Origin: an uncultured Pseudomonadales bacterium
GTDB taxonomy: Bacteria; Pseudomonadota; Gammaproteobacteria; Pseudomonadales; Azotimanducaceae
Direction: 5' to 3'
Assembly: GCA_938036875.1 (NCBI GenBank)
Contig: CALHVX010000017.1
Location: forward strand, 169,197-233,196
DNA: 64,000 bases
Shown: in pieces, positions 53,113-61,876 of the stretch
Layout of the letters: the number at the start of each line of letters is the position of its first letter
Position numbering within the stretch: the stretch's first letter is position 1
Made by a program: the position numbers and the translations under genes
Notes under the pieces: model-generated
Database searches by the model: none
What the model was told of the DNA's origin: nothing
What the model saw: only the letters and a program-made list of their open reading frames with translations

Positions 53113-53487
53113 ATGAAGGAGAAACCTTACAAGTTTGTGGTTAGGTTGCCTACGAGCATGCGCGATCGCATCGCGGAATCTGCTCAATTGTATCGGCGTA
53201 GTATGAATTCAGAAATTGTTGCACGGTTGCAGGAATCCTTTAGCGGCTTGGGCAGTCGCAGCCAAGCGTCTGATCAACCTGCTCAGGAACCTTCCAGTCA
53301 ACTCGCCAACTATTCATCCCATCATGCTGCCAACCAAATACAGGATCGCCCCGGTCCAGGACTTAATCCACATCTAGAGCGAATTTTGCGGCAACAACTC
53401 GATGCTGACGAAGAGCAGATATTGCAAGGCTACCGCAGGTTAGGTAGGGCCAAACGCGCTGCGCTGCTTAAATTGCTGGGGGATTGA
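53113..53487 (+). CDS. Arc-type ribbon-helix-helix DNA-binding protein
   Basis: A 124-residue protein. The N-terminal 45 residues contain [19 protein letters not shown] and [12 protein letters not shown], the beta-strand and two helices of the Arc/MetJ RHH fold that inserts a beta ribbon in the DNA major groove. The middle (about 50-90) is Gln/Ser-rich linker, and the C-terminus [24 protein letters not shown] is a helical pair of unknown role. There is no ribosome-binding site before the ATG, and the -10-like CATTAT ends six bases upstream, suggesting a leaderless transcript. Its stop overlaps the next gene's start by one base (TGATG). Confidence 0.83.
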   Translation: MKEKPYKFVVRLPTSMRDRIAESAQLYRRSMNSEIVARLQESFSGLGSRSQASDQPAQEPSSQLANYSSHHAANQIQDRPGPGLNPHLERILRQQLDADEEQILQGYRRLGRAKRAALLKLLGD

Positions 53488-54533
53488 TGCCTTCAAACTC
53501 AACCAACAATTCTTACAATGGAATCGCTTCGAGTAACTGCAGTATGTCTACGTTCGCCTTATCGCCGTTTTACCACCCCACCACCATCGTCTTGGTCGAT
53601 GATAACCAAACTTTCCTTGACAGCCTTGACCTCGACTTAAACATTGAACACGGCTACCGAACCTTTACCCAACCCGAAGCAGCCCTGGCATACCTCAACC
53701 AACCCCCAGCGTCACCACCCCTAGCCGAGCGTTGTTTCGTTTTGGACTACCACGCAGAAAATGGCCCAACCATTCATCTAGATCTCAACATACTGGAGCA
53801 AGAGGTCACGCGGGTTGAGCGTTTTCAACGCAACGCTGTTCTTATTGTTGACTATGCCATGCCATCAATGGATGGGCTCGAGCTCTGTGCCCAGCTAACC
53901 GACCCCTATTTGATGAAAGCCATGTTAACCGGCGTAGCAGACGAAAAAATTGCGGTAGCTGCCTTTAACGCCGGGCTAATCCATCGCTTTGTACCAAAAC
54001 ACGATGTCATGGCAACGCATAACATTTCTCGGTTTGTAGCAGAGTTGCAAATCGAGCATTTTCATCGGCTCAGCGCTCGTCTACGCAGCAACTTGGCGAT
54101 CGACCCACCCGAATTTTTGATCGACAAGCAGATCGCAGATTTTGTGCAGCAACTGATGCAGCGCGAACACCTGGTGGAGTATTACCTAGTCGCTGAACCC
54201 GACGGCTTGTTGCTACTAGACGGCGCTGGCACCATGCTCCGGCTGATCGTGTTAGATGAGCAGGCAATGGATGCGCAACTCAACTACGCGCGAGCACACC
54301 GCGCGCCGGACGCCGTGCTGCAACTACTCGCCAAACGACAACGACTCTGTTACTTCTGGGATAGGCCTGAAAATTACTTTGGTGAAGAACAGTATCCTTG
54401 GAGCGAGCACTTGTTAAAGGTCAACCCAATACAAGGAACCAAACAATGGTACATCGCAATCGCTGAAGACCCACCGATTGACGTCGACTTTGACCCATCC
54501 AAGTCCTCGTTCGAAGCGTTTCTGGCGCTGTAG
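53487..54533 (+). CDS. Atypical response regulator with unknown C-terminal domain
   Basis: A 348-residue soluble protein. The receiver retains Asp38/Asp39 (VDDN), phospho-acceptor Asp122 (IVDYAMPSMDG), Thr148 and Lys171. Between the first acidic pair and the acceptor there is an insertion of about 35 residues (about 72-112) that normal receivers lack. The C-terminal 150 residues do not resemble a known DNA-binding or enzymatic output; they carry many acidic and aromatic residues. A GGGGGA overlaps the RHH gene's end and serves as ribosome-binding site; ATG 53545 (MSTFALS) is an alternative. The coupling suggests both act together. Confidence 0.8.
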   Translation: MPSNSTNNSYNGIASSNCSMSTFALSPFYHPTTIVLVDDNQTFLDSLDLDLNIEHGYRTFTQPEAALAYLNQPPASPPLAERCFVLDYHAENGPTIHLDLNILEQEVTRVERFQRNAVLIVDYAMPSMDGLELCAQLTDPYLMKAMLTGVADEKIAVAAFNAGLIHRFVPKHDVMATHNISRFVAELQIEHFHRLSARLRSNLAIDPPEFLIDKQIADFVQQLMQREHLVEYYLVAEPDGLLLLDGAGTMLRLIVLDEQAMDAQLNYARAHRAPDAVLQLLAKRQRLCYFWDRPENYFGEEQYPWSEHLLKVNPIQGTKQWYIAIAEDPPIDVDFDPSKSSFEAFLAL

Positions 54534-54554
54534 CTTTCCCCAAGCTTTGATGCC

Positions 54555-56084
54555 TTAGCGGTTTTGAAGATGTGCAGGTATCCAGCGGCGCTCGAACCAA
54601 GCAAACACAACTTCCGTGGCAATCGCCAGCAAAGCAGCCGGAATAGCGCCCTGCAAAATCAAATTGCTGTCGTTTAGCGACAAGCCGGTCACAATAGGGT
54701 CACCCAATCCACCAGCCCCAATAAACGCAGCTAAGGTGGCTGTGCCGATGCTAATGACGGCTGCCGTCCTTACACCCGCGAAAATACCAGGCAAACTTAA
54801 AGGCAAAAACAAATGCCTTAACTGTTGGCTCGGGGTCAAGCCGATGGCAACCCCCACCCTAGCCAACGTGGGATCTACCGTGGTGAGTGCGGTAACCGTG
54901 TTACGCACAATAGGCAACAAGGAGTAAAGAAACAGCGCAATGATCGCCGGCACCTCGCCAATGCCAAACAACGGAATCATCAACGCCAGCAAGGCTATGG
55001 AAGGAATGGTTTGCACCAAGGAACACAAGTAGAGCAAAAAGCTTGAGGCCAATGGGTTGCGAAATACCAACAGGCTAACTCCAAGGCCCAACACTATCGC
55101 CAAACCCAACGCGATACCCGTCAGCTTAAGGTGCTGGGCAATATTCGCCAGCAGCCCCGCGGGCAAGCGATCCGTCCATCCAGGGGTTACAACGGCTGCT
55201 TGGGATACCAAATCTTCAGCGACTAAAAATTCAGCTGCCACCTCTGCAAAGGACCGTTTATTGAAGACAACTTCAGCATTCAATCTCTGCATCGTTTCAT
55301 CATCTAAACGCCCGACCAGCTTGCTAAGGCTGTGCTGTGCCTCCGGTGACACATCTGCGCGCACCAATGGCGCGGCCAGGTAGGCTGGGAAGTAGCCCTT
55401 GTCATCGGTTAGCACCTGGAGCTGGTAGCGTTGCAACTCACCGTCTGTAGAGTAGGCATCGGTTACATCAATAGAGCCTGTGTTAAGCGCCTGATACGCA
55501 AGCCCATGCTCGATACCGCTCACCGCCTGAGGTAAACCATAACTGGCCGCCAGACCAGGCCAACCGTCTTGGCGCTGCAAAAACTCATGGCTTACCACCA
55601 CATTTAGCTGCTGGTGGGCAGCCAAGTCAGCAATGCTGCGCAGCCCCAATCGCTCCGCCTTGTCCTGCTTGATGACCAAGGCATAGGTGTTATCAAAGCC
55701 AAAAGGAGGCAGCAGCCCCAACGCTTGTGCCCTAAGGGCCTCATGCATTTGTTCAGTACTGGTGCCTACCGGTAGCTTCAATATGGCTTGAATCAAAGTA
55801 CCTGTGTATTCAACATAGACGTCTACCTCGCTGTTACGCAGCGCCTCATAGCAAATCAAGGTGCCGCCTAACCCAAACCTGCGCTCCACCAAAAAGCCGT
55901 CACTTTCCAACAGCTGCGCCAGCATTTCAGATAACAAGTACGATTCGTTAAAATTTTTGCTCGCCACCCGGATGGGCTCTTGATTCAATGGCTGCACGCC
56001 TGCTTGAGCTTCGCTAGCAACCGCCGGGTTCGACCATGCAAGCAACAAGTACAGTAGACACCAACCTGCTCGGGCACCTCTCAT
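54555..56084 (-). CDS. Osmoprotectant-type ABC transporter, fused substrate-binding and permease protein
   Basis: A 509-residue fusion: signal peptide (about 1-24), a periplasmic solute-binding domain of the OpuAC/OsmF type (about 35-295, with RVASKNFNESYLLSEML and VYVEYTGT), and a permease domain with about six helices (310-500) containing the ABC-2 EAA-like LGLTPSQQLRHLFLPLSLPG. It would bind and import betaine, choline or another quaternary amine. Its ATG overlaps the ATPase stop (ATGA). Ligand choice cannot be read. Confidence 0.88.
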   Translation of the reverse strand: MRGARAGWCLLYLLLAWSNPAVASEAQAGVQPLNQEPIRVASKNFNESYLLSEMLAQLLESDGFLVERRFGLGGTLICYEALRNSEVDVYVEYTGTLIQAILKLPVGTSTEQMHEALRAQALGLLPPFGFDNTYALVIKQDKAERLGLRSIADLAAHQQLNVVVSHEFLQRQDGWPGLAASYGLPQAVSGIEHGLAYQALNTGSIDVTDAYSTDGELQRYQLQVLTDDKGYFPAYLAAPLVRADVSPEAQHSLSKLVGRLDDETMQRLNAEVVFNKRSFAEVAAEFLVAEDLVSQAAVVTPGWTDRLPAGLLANIAQHLKLTGIALGLAIVLGLGVSLLVFRNPLASSFLLYLCSLVQTIPSIALLALMIPLFGIGEVPAIIALFLYSLLPIVRNTVTALTTVDPTLARVGVAIGLTPSQQLRHLFLPLSLPGIFAGVRTAAVISIGTATLAAFIGAGGLGDPIVTGLSLNDSNLILQGAIPAALLAIATEVVFAWFERRWIPAHLQNR

Positions 56085-56809
56085 AGCTGCGCCGCCACTA
56101 AAGTTTCAACATAGCCATCAACCGGGTGCGCCAACACTTCTGCCGTTGCCCCGCTTTGCAACACGCGACCGTCTTGCAAGATCACCAACTGCTGCGCCAA
56201 CTTCACCGCTTCACGCATATCATGAGTAACCAGCAGCGTGCTTACCCCATCCGCCGCTTGCACCCGAGCAAAGGTCTCGTAGATGCCGATGCGGGTAATG
56301 GGATCAACCGCCGAAAAAGGCTCATCAAGCAGCAGTAACCGAGGACGCAACACCAGAGCACGGCACAATCCAACCCGTTGCTGCTGCCCCCCGGAAAGCT
56401 CATGGGGGTAGCGCGCTGCGCTTGTAGCGGGTAACTCCATAGCATCCAGCAACTCCAGCAAACGCTGCTGCTGCTTAGCTTGCTCCCAACCTGCTAGGCG
56501 GGGCACCAACAAAATATTCTCTTGGACCGACATATGCGGAAACAAACCAGCACCTTGCACCGAGTAGCCAATGCCGCGCCGGAAGGCTTCTGCGCCTTGC
56601 ATGGGTGCTTGCTCACCAAAAACGCTGATAGAACCAGAATCTGGTCGCTCCAACGCATTAACCAACTGCAGCAGGGTGGTCTTACCACTGCCACTAGCAC
56701 CGACCACCGCAGAGGTCACACCAGCAACAAAATCTATGGATATATCATGCAGAACAGCAGTGGTTCCGTAGGCTTTTGACACCCCAGAAAACTCAACGCA
56801 AGGATTCAT
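56081..56809 (-). CDS. Osmoprotectant-type ABC transporter ATPase
   Basis: A 242-residue ATPase with Walker [38 protein letters not shown] and VTHDMREA. It belongs to the OpuCA/ProV/GbuA-like group but lacks the C-terminal CBS pair that provides ionic-strength sensing in many of them. Overlaps sbcB upstream and the permease fusion downstream, each by four bases (ATGA). Confidence 0.88.
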   Translation of the reverse strand: MNPCVEFSGVSKAYGTTAVLHDISIDFVAGVTSAVVGASGSGKTTLLQLVNALERPDSGSISVFGEQAPMQGAEAFRRGIGYSVQGAGLFPHMSVQENILLVPRLAGWEQAKQQQRLLELLDAMELPATSAARYPHELSGGQQQRVGLCRALVLRPRLLLLDEPFSAVDPITRIGIYETFARVQAADGVSTLLVTHDMREAVKLAQQLVILQDGRVLQSGATAEVLAHPVDGYVETLVAAQL

Positions 56810-58236
56810 AAGCTAGCCAACGGAGAATACTTTGCGCTTAGCCGCTCACCGTATTGGCGCAGCTGCAGCAACACCTCATGTTTGTCCGCCTGGTCTGGTC
56901 CATGGATCTGCAACAGTTCATCCAAACGCTCTTGATATTTAGCTAAGGTTAGCCAAGGCACATCGCTGGCCTGTAGACGCGCTGCCACGTGTTCATGCCA
57001 GTTGGCGGCCTCTTGCGTTGAAAGCAAATGAGCGAAGCTACGCGCCTTCAACCGTTCGTTTAACGCCACCAAACGCGGATCATCAAAATCTAGCTGTGCC
57101 CACTCCCCTGCACGCAACTGCTGCTCGAGGCTTTGACAACGCTTGCGGTCTTCGTCGCGCAAGAAACCGTCGTAGAGCGCTGCATCAACATCTAAGGTGG
57201 GTGGGTGGCTGTGCCCTGTATACACTTGACGTATCTTGTCCGCCAATCCAGGCTTTCGCAGCCGCCTTAGGCGTTCATCAATAAGCTGGCGAGAGAACCC
57301 CAGCCGCTCGTAGTTTTCTTCGTTGAGCACAGATAGCGGCGCAATAAAGGGGCACCGGTTGATGCGAATTTCTTTCAACCCGGGGCGAAGTTCAGCATTT
57401 TTGCTAAACAAATTCGCTTTAATCTCTTCCGCTGACCAGGCTAGCAATGGCTCTACATCACAGCTTAGATCCGCAACCACAATGGCGTTGCTGTTGGTTG
57501 GATGCTGACACAAGGCAACAACCGGCGCGCAACCAAACTGGCTGCGGGGATACATGCCAGACACGTGCACACAAACCTTTTGCAAAAAGGGTTCAAGCGT
57601 CTTGCGAACCGCTTTTTTGCCCGAGTGATTTAAATAGTAGTCAAACAGCTTAGGTTGAGCGCGCCGCAACAATTGCGCCATGGCCACCGTTGCTTTGACG
57701 TCGGACAGCGCATCGTGCGCGTTACCATGCTCCAAGCCATTCACCTGTGTTAGCAGCTCCAGCTTGTAGACGGGTAGGCCGTCATCATCGGTGGGCCAAA
57801 CAATACCCTCACGCCGCAGCGCACCGGTGGCACGCACCAGATCGATCAGGTCCCATCGAGAGTTGCCATTTTGCCATTCACGGGCGTAGGGGTCGTACAA
57901 ATTGCGGTACAGCCCATACCGCATAAACTCATCATCAAAACGCAGACTGTTGTAGCCAGCCACACAAGTTTGGGGTTGGGCAAACAATGCGTTGATCTGA
58001 CCCAATGCCTGCCACTCGCTTATCCCTTCTTGTGCAATGAGCTTTGGGGTTAAACCGGTTACCAGGCTCGCATCTGGGTTGGGCAACACGTCTTCTGCCA
58101 ACGCCACGTACATACACTGCTCGTCGCCGATGGGGTTTAGCTGTGCATCGGTACGCAACCCAGCAAATTGCACAATACGATCCCACTTAGCATCAACACC
58201 CGTGGTTTCTAGGTCGTACCAATAAAAGGAGTTCAT
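56806..58236 (-). CDS. sbcB: Exodeoxyribonuclease I
   Basis: A 476-residue 3'-5' single-strand DNA exonuclease that acts in recombination and mismatch repair. The DEDDh active site starts at FYWYDLETTGVD (Asp8, Glu10) and continues with YNSLRFDDEF and HDALSDVKATVAM. The SH3-like and helical C-terminal domains follow; E. coli ExoI has 475 residues, so it is full length. ATG 58236 gives the usual N-terminus. It leads an operon with an osmoprotectant-type transporter, an unusual partnership. Confidence 0.93.
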   Translation of the reverse strand: MNSFYWYDLETTGVDAKWDRIVQFAGLRTDAQLNPIGDEQCMYVALAEDVLPNPDASLVTGLTPKLIAQEGISEWQALGQINALFAQPQTCVAGYNSLRFDDEFMRYGLYRNLYDPYAREWQNGNSRWDLIDLVRATGALRREGIVWPTDDDGLPVYKLELLTQVNGLEHGNAHDALSDVKATVAMAQLLRRAQPKLFDYYLNHSGKKAVRKTLEPFLQKVCVHVSGMYPRSQFGCAPVVALCQHPTNSNAIVVADLSCDVEPLLAWSAEEIKANLFSKNAELRPGLKEIRINRCPFIAPLSVLNEENYERLGFSRQLIDERLRRLRKPGLADKIRQVYTGHSHPPTLDVDAALYDGFLRDEDRKRCQSLEQQLRAGEWAQLDFDDPRLVALNERLKARSFAHLLSTQEAANWHEHVAARLQASDVPWLTLAKYQERLDELLQIHGPDQADKHEVLLQLRQYGERLSAKYSPLASL

Positions 58237-58338
58237 CGACCCATTGTACAGCCCCACACCGGTTCAACCAAAAATCGCCTTTGCTTGCCTGTTGCTGCTT
58301 GCAAGGGCACCCTATCGACCAACTAACCGCCAGCCGCG

Positions 58339-59751
58339 ATGCATGACACCATGAGCACGACCGCCATCACCCCAACTTCGTTTAATCACGCACTTTGGGC
58401 AGGACCCGCTATCGCGGTGGTAGCCGGGCTAACCGCAGCTAGCCAAGGCTTAGGCAACCCAGCTGCAATCACCTTGGGCATTACCTTGTGGTGCGTTGTT
58501 TGGTGGGTCTTTGAGCCCATCCCAATACCCGCAACATCCTTAATACCCTTGGCGCTGCTGCCGATGGCGGGCATCTTGACCAGCAAACAGGTGGCTGCAT
58601 CTTACGGGCACCCGTTGATCCTGCTGCTGCTTGGAGGCTTCATTTTATCCACCGCGCTGGAGAAAAACGGCGCCCATCGACGTATTGCGCTCAGCATGGT
58701 TCGAGCTTTTGGTGGCAGCAGCAGTCGACGCTTGGTCTTCGGCTTTATGACCGCCTCTGCAGTTCTCAGCATGTGGATCTCAAACACGGCAACCACCTTA
58801 ATGCTACTGCCGGTGGCGCTAGCGGTAATCGAAGATGCAACAGACCCCGAGCTCACCGTGCCCTTGCTACTGGGTATTGCCTACGGCGCTAGCGTCGGCG
58901 GCTTAGGCACCCCCATTGGCACCCCACCCAACATCGTGTTTATGGGGGTGTACACCGAAACCTTTGGCCAAGAGATTGGCTTTGCCCAGTGGATGGCATG
59001 GGGTGTGCCCGTGGTTGCCCTGTTTTTGCCGTTGCTGGGTTGGTGGCTAACTCGCAATCTGACGTTTAAAGGTCAAGTGAAGTTACCTGAGGTTGGTGCT
59101 TGGCAAGCGCCAGAACGGCGCGTCCTCATTGTATTTGCTATCACGGCCCTAGCCTGGGTAACCCGCAAGGAGCCTTTTGGCGGCTGGAGCGAGCTATTCG
59201 ACCTGCCCTACACCAACGATGCAATCGTTGCGTTCTTGGCTGTGGTGGTCATGTTCTTGGTCCCCAGCGGCAAACGCGACGGTACGGCGCTGCTGGATTG
59301 GGAGACCGCCAACAAAATCCCTTGGGGCATGCTCATACTCTTTGGTGCCGGTATCTCCATCGCGGAGGGTTTCACCCAATCCGGGCTCAGCCAAATCATC
59401 GGTCAGGGGTTGACCGGACTTGCCAACCTACCCGCGCTGCTACTCATCGGCTGCATCTGTTTAGCCGTCACCTTTTTAACGGAAGCCACCAGCAACACCG
59501 CCACCACCACCTTGCTCATGCCTATCTTGGCAGCCGCCGCTATCGCCGCAGCGGTGGACCCACGTTTGCTCATGATCCCTGCGGCGATGAGTGCATCCTG
59601 TGCGTTTATGCTACCCGTGGCGACCGCGCCCAACGTCATTGTTTACAGCACTGGACGATTCAACGTCCAAACTATGGTGCGCGAGGGCTTGGCACTGAAC
59701 TTGCTCGGCGTGATCATCATTACCACCGCTTGCTACATATTCTTCGGCTAG
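58339..59751 (+). CDS. DASS/SLC13 family carboxylate transporter
   Basis: A 470-residue inner-membrane transporter with about 11-12 helices. Two SNT motifs (ISNTATTLMLLP and EATSNTATTTLLMP) mark the sodium- and substrate-binding hairpins of the divalent anion:sodium symporter family. It would import dicarboxylates such as succinate or sulfate-like anions with sodium. Start ATG 58339 or 58351. Its last 141 bases overlap the 3' end of the convergent aminopeptidase gene. Confidence 0.9.
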   Translation: MHDTMSTTAITPTSFNHALWAGPAIAVVAGLTAASQGLGNPAAITLGITLWCVVWWVFEPIPIPATSLIPLALLPMAGILTSKQVAASYGHPLILLLLGGFILSTALEKNGAHRRIALSMVRAFGGSSSRRLVFGFMTASAVLSMWISNTATTLMLLPVALAVIEDATDPELTVPLLLGIAYGASVGGLGTPIGTPPNIVFMGVYTETFGQEIGFAQWMAWGVPVVALFLPLLGWWLTRNLTFKGQVKLPEVGAWQAPERRVLIVFAITALAWVTRKEPFGGWSELFDLPYTNDAIVAFLAVVVMFLVPSGKRDGTALLDWETANKIPWGMLILFGAGISIAEGFTQSGLSQIIGQGLTGLANLPALLLIGCICLAVTFLTEATSNTATTTLLMPILAAAAIAAAVDPRLLMIPAAMSASCAFMLPVATAPNVIVYSTGRFNVQTMVREGLALNLLGVIIITTACYIFFG

Positions 59752-60789
59752 CTGCTGCAGCTGTTTATGCCTCGCCTCGATATCTAGGGTTTTTAGCTTG
59801 TCTGCCGCCACATAGAATTCAGGCCAGCGCTGCTGCGCCTGCCTAAACAGCTGGGCAAATGCAGGTCGAAAGTTATCGTAGGTCGCCAAGGCTGCCAGCA
59901 GCGCATTGTTAAGCTTAGCTACGTAGCCGTCGTAACGCCCACCACCTAGCTGAACTCGCTGGGCCTGGTAACAACTTCGCAAAGCAGCGTAGGCTTGCTC
60001 CTGCTGGGCTAGCTTTGCAACATCGCTCAGAGGTCTTGCGTAGATGGTTTGCAGGCGCGCACGCAACTGCAGGAGCAACCCGCGTAACTCGACCCAAGCT
60101 CGTTGCCGCGCTTGGTAAGCAACAAGCTCAGATTGTTCACGCCGTTGCAACCACAGCACCGCCGCCTGGGAGCCAACAAAACTCGCAAAAGCCTCATTAA
60201 ATGCGACGTCTGAGTTGACCCAAAGCTTGCTATGCGACACCTCATGGGCCAGCAGCGCAACCAACTCCGCATCCGGCCAAAAAATAAACGTGCTCAGCAA
60301 CGGATCATCAAACCAACCCAAAGTTGAGTAAGCGGGTACCTCGCCAATAGACGTAGTTAAACCTTGGTCCTGCAACCGCTCGCTCGCACGCACGGCGGCA
60401 GCGGCCCGAAAATAACCACGATAGGGTGCACAACCAACAATGGGATAACACCACTGCTGAGGCTCTACCGATAGGTTAGGCGTTGCTACCAAGTTATAGA
60501 CCACCGCCGAGCGATCCAAAGCAACGTAGGTTCGATAGCGCTGTTCGGGTTGCAGGTGCAATTCAGCTTGAATAAAGCTCAGCATACGTTGGGCGGTCTG
60601 AAGCCGGCCACGTAACTTGGCATCTACATCCGTATCTGCCATGACCCGTGCTATCGGCTGCCGCGCCGCCAATAATCGCACCTGCCCTCCGATCGCCTGC
60701 TGGTAGTAGCCGACTTGATTGCAGCCCACTAGCCCGAAGCACGCCAATAGCACTATCCCCAGACTAACTACACAAGGTTTCGATAACAT
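59611..60789 (-). CDS. Predicted zinc aminopeptidase lipoprotein (COG4324 type)
   Basis: A 392-residue protein. The N-terminal hydrophobic helix ends in LVGC (Cys23, lipobox). HEVSH at 182-186 followed by FNEAFASFVG is the zinc-peptidase pattern HExxH with a downstream Glu. It is thought to hydrolyse peptides in the periplasm or on membranes, but the family is little characterised. The last 47 codons lie antisense to the transporter gene and look low in family character (His/Asp/Ser-rich), so the natural end could be earlier in related proteins. Confidence 0.8.
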   Translation of the reverse strand: MLSKPCVVSLGIVLLACFGLVGCNQVGYYQQAIGGQVRLLAARQPIARVMADTDVDAKLRGRLQTAQRMLSFIQAELHLQPEQRYRTYVALDRSAVVYNLVATPNLSVEPQQWCYPIVGCAPYRGYFRAAAAVRASERLQDQGLTTSIGEVPAYSTLGWFDDPLLSTFIFWPDAELVALLAHEVSHSKLWVNSDVAFNEAFASFVGSQAAVLWLQRREQSELVAYQARQRAWVELRGLLLQLRARLQTIYARPLSDVAKLAQQEQAYAALRSCYQAQRVQLGGGRYDGYVAKLNNALLAALATYDNFRPAFAQLFRQAQQRWPEFYVAADKLKTLDIEARHKQLQQLAEEYVASGGNDDHAEQVQCQALAHHSLDVESSSAVNNDVGRGRHG

Positions 60790-60865
60790 AAGTACAATGA
60801 TGGGATAAAATTGATGGCACTAACAGCCCCACTCACCGTTAAGCCTCCTCGAAACGACTGGGGTC

Positions 60866-60930
60866 AAATGAGGTCTAAATGAGACTTCTTAGATCCTGTG
60901 AAGCGGCTATAGGAAATTTTCGGGAAATTT
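60866..60930. promoter_or_regulatory. Two pairs of short direct repeats with an 11-bp period
   Basis: AAATGAG occurs at 60866-60872 and 60877-60883 (7-bp repeats, 4-bp spacer). GGAAATTT occurs at 60912-60919 and 60923-60930, also 11 bases apart. Direct 7-bp repeats spaced by four bases are the architecture of OmpR/PhoB-family operators. The region is between the divergent aminopeptidase and acyltransferase genes. Confidence 0.45.
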
Positions 60931-60934
60931 GCAT

Positions 60935-61816
60935 ATGGACGTCATCAAAGGCTGTATTGCTGCATTGTTCATCGGCGTAAACACCGCGGCAGCCTGTGTC
61001 CCCCTGTTTGCTATGGGCCTGCTGCGCCTGCTCACTTGGGGTTCTGGACACCAAACCATATCCCGGTGGATGGATGGCATCATCGATTACTGGGTGAGCA
61101 GCAATCGATTGCTGATGCGCGTTTTAGACCTATGTGAGGTTGACCTAAAATTGCCAACCAACGCTCAGTTGGGGCGCGATCAATGGTACATGGTGATTTC
61201 TAACCACCAGACTTGGACCGACATCTTGCTCCTGCAAACCAGCCTGCGGCACCATCTGCCGCCCATCAAGTTTTTTACCAAGCAACAGCTAATTTGGCTG
61301 CCTTTTTTAGGCTTGGCGATGTGGCTGCTGGGTTTTCCTTACGTACGCCGTGCCAACCCGGACCAGGTGAAACGCCACCCTGAACTCAAAACCCGGGACC
61401 AAAAAGCGACCTTGGCCGCCTGTGAAGACTTCAAGCAACACCCTACCGCGGTGCTAAACTTTCTTGAGGGCACTCGCTTCACCAAGGCAAAGCAGGCGCA
61501 ACAAACAGCCCGTTTCCAGTGCTTGCTAAACCCAAAAATTGGCGGCCTAGCGTACGTATTGCAGGGCATGGGACCAACCTTAGCCGGAGTGCTTGATGTC
61601 ACCATCCACTACCCCAACAACCGCCCGCCCTCCTTTTGGGACTTTCTTTGCGGTCGCTGCCCTAGTGCGAGCCTGCGCACAGAGCTGCGCAGCATTCCGA
61701 CCCCAATTAGTGATGGGCTAGACAACAACAACAAGCAGCCATTAGCCGACTGGATCGAAGACTTGTGGCAGACTAAAGACAACCAATTGGCCAAGCAGGT
61801 TAACCTGGAGCACTAG
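60935..61816 (+). CDS. PlsC-like acyltransferase (YihG family)
   Basis: A 293-residue membrane-bound acyltransferase. The catalytic HX4D motif is SNHQTWTD and the acceptor-binding motif is FLEGTRFT, followed by a PKIGGLAYVL segment, all typical of LPLAT/YihG. Two membrane helices near the N-terminus. It probably acylates lysophospholipids. ATG 60935 is preceded by a weak GGGAAA, and TTG 60929 is in frame. It stands before gspA by 60 bases. Confidence 0.87.
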   Translation: MDVIKGCIAALFIGVNTAAACVPLFAMGLLRLLTWGSGHQTISRWMDGIIDYWVSSNRLLMRVLDLCEVDLKLPTNAQLGRDQWYMVISNHQTWTDILLLQTSLRHHLPPIKFFTKQQLIWLPFLGLAMWLLGFPYVRRANPDQVKRHPELKTRDQKATLAACEDFKQHPTAVLNFLEGTRFTKAKQAQQTARFQCLLNPKIGGLAYVLQGMGPTLAGVLDVTIHYPNNRPPSFWDFLCGRCPSASLRTELRSIPTPISDGLDNNNKQPLADWIEDLWQTKDNQLAKQVNLEH

Positions 61817-61876
61817 CGCTTTTGTTAAACCCCGCTAGCAACTGACAGCAGCATAAAACAGAAGCCACCAACAGCT

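Noticed and set aside
59100..59846. 248-codon open frame inside the DASS transporter gene
   Set aside because: It is a different frame of a well-supported transporter; its product is extremely rich in His, Arg and Cys, as expected from a shadow frame.
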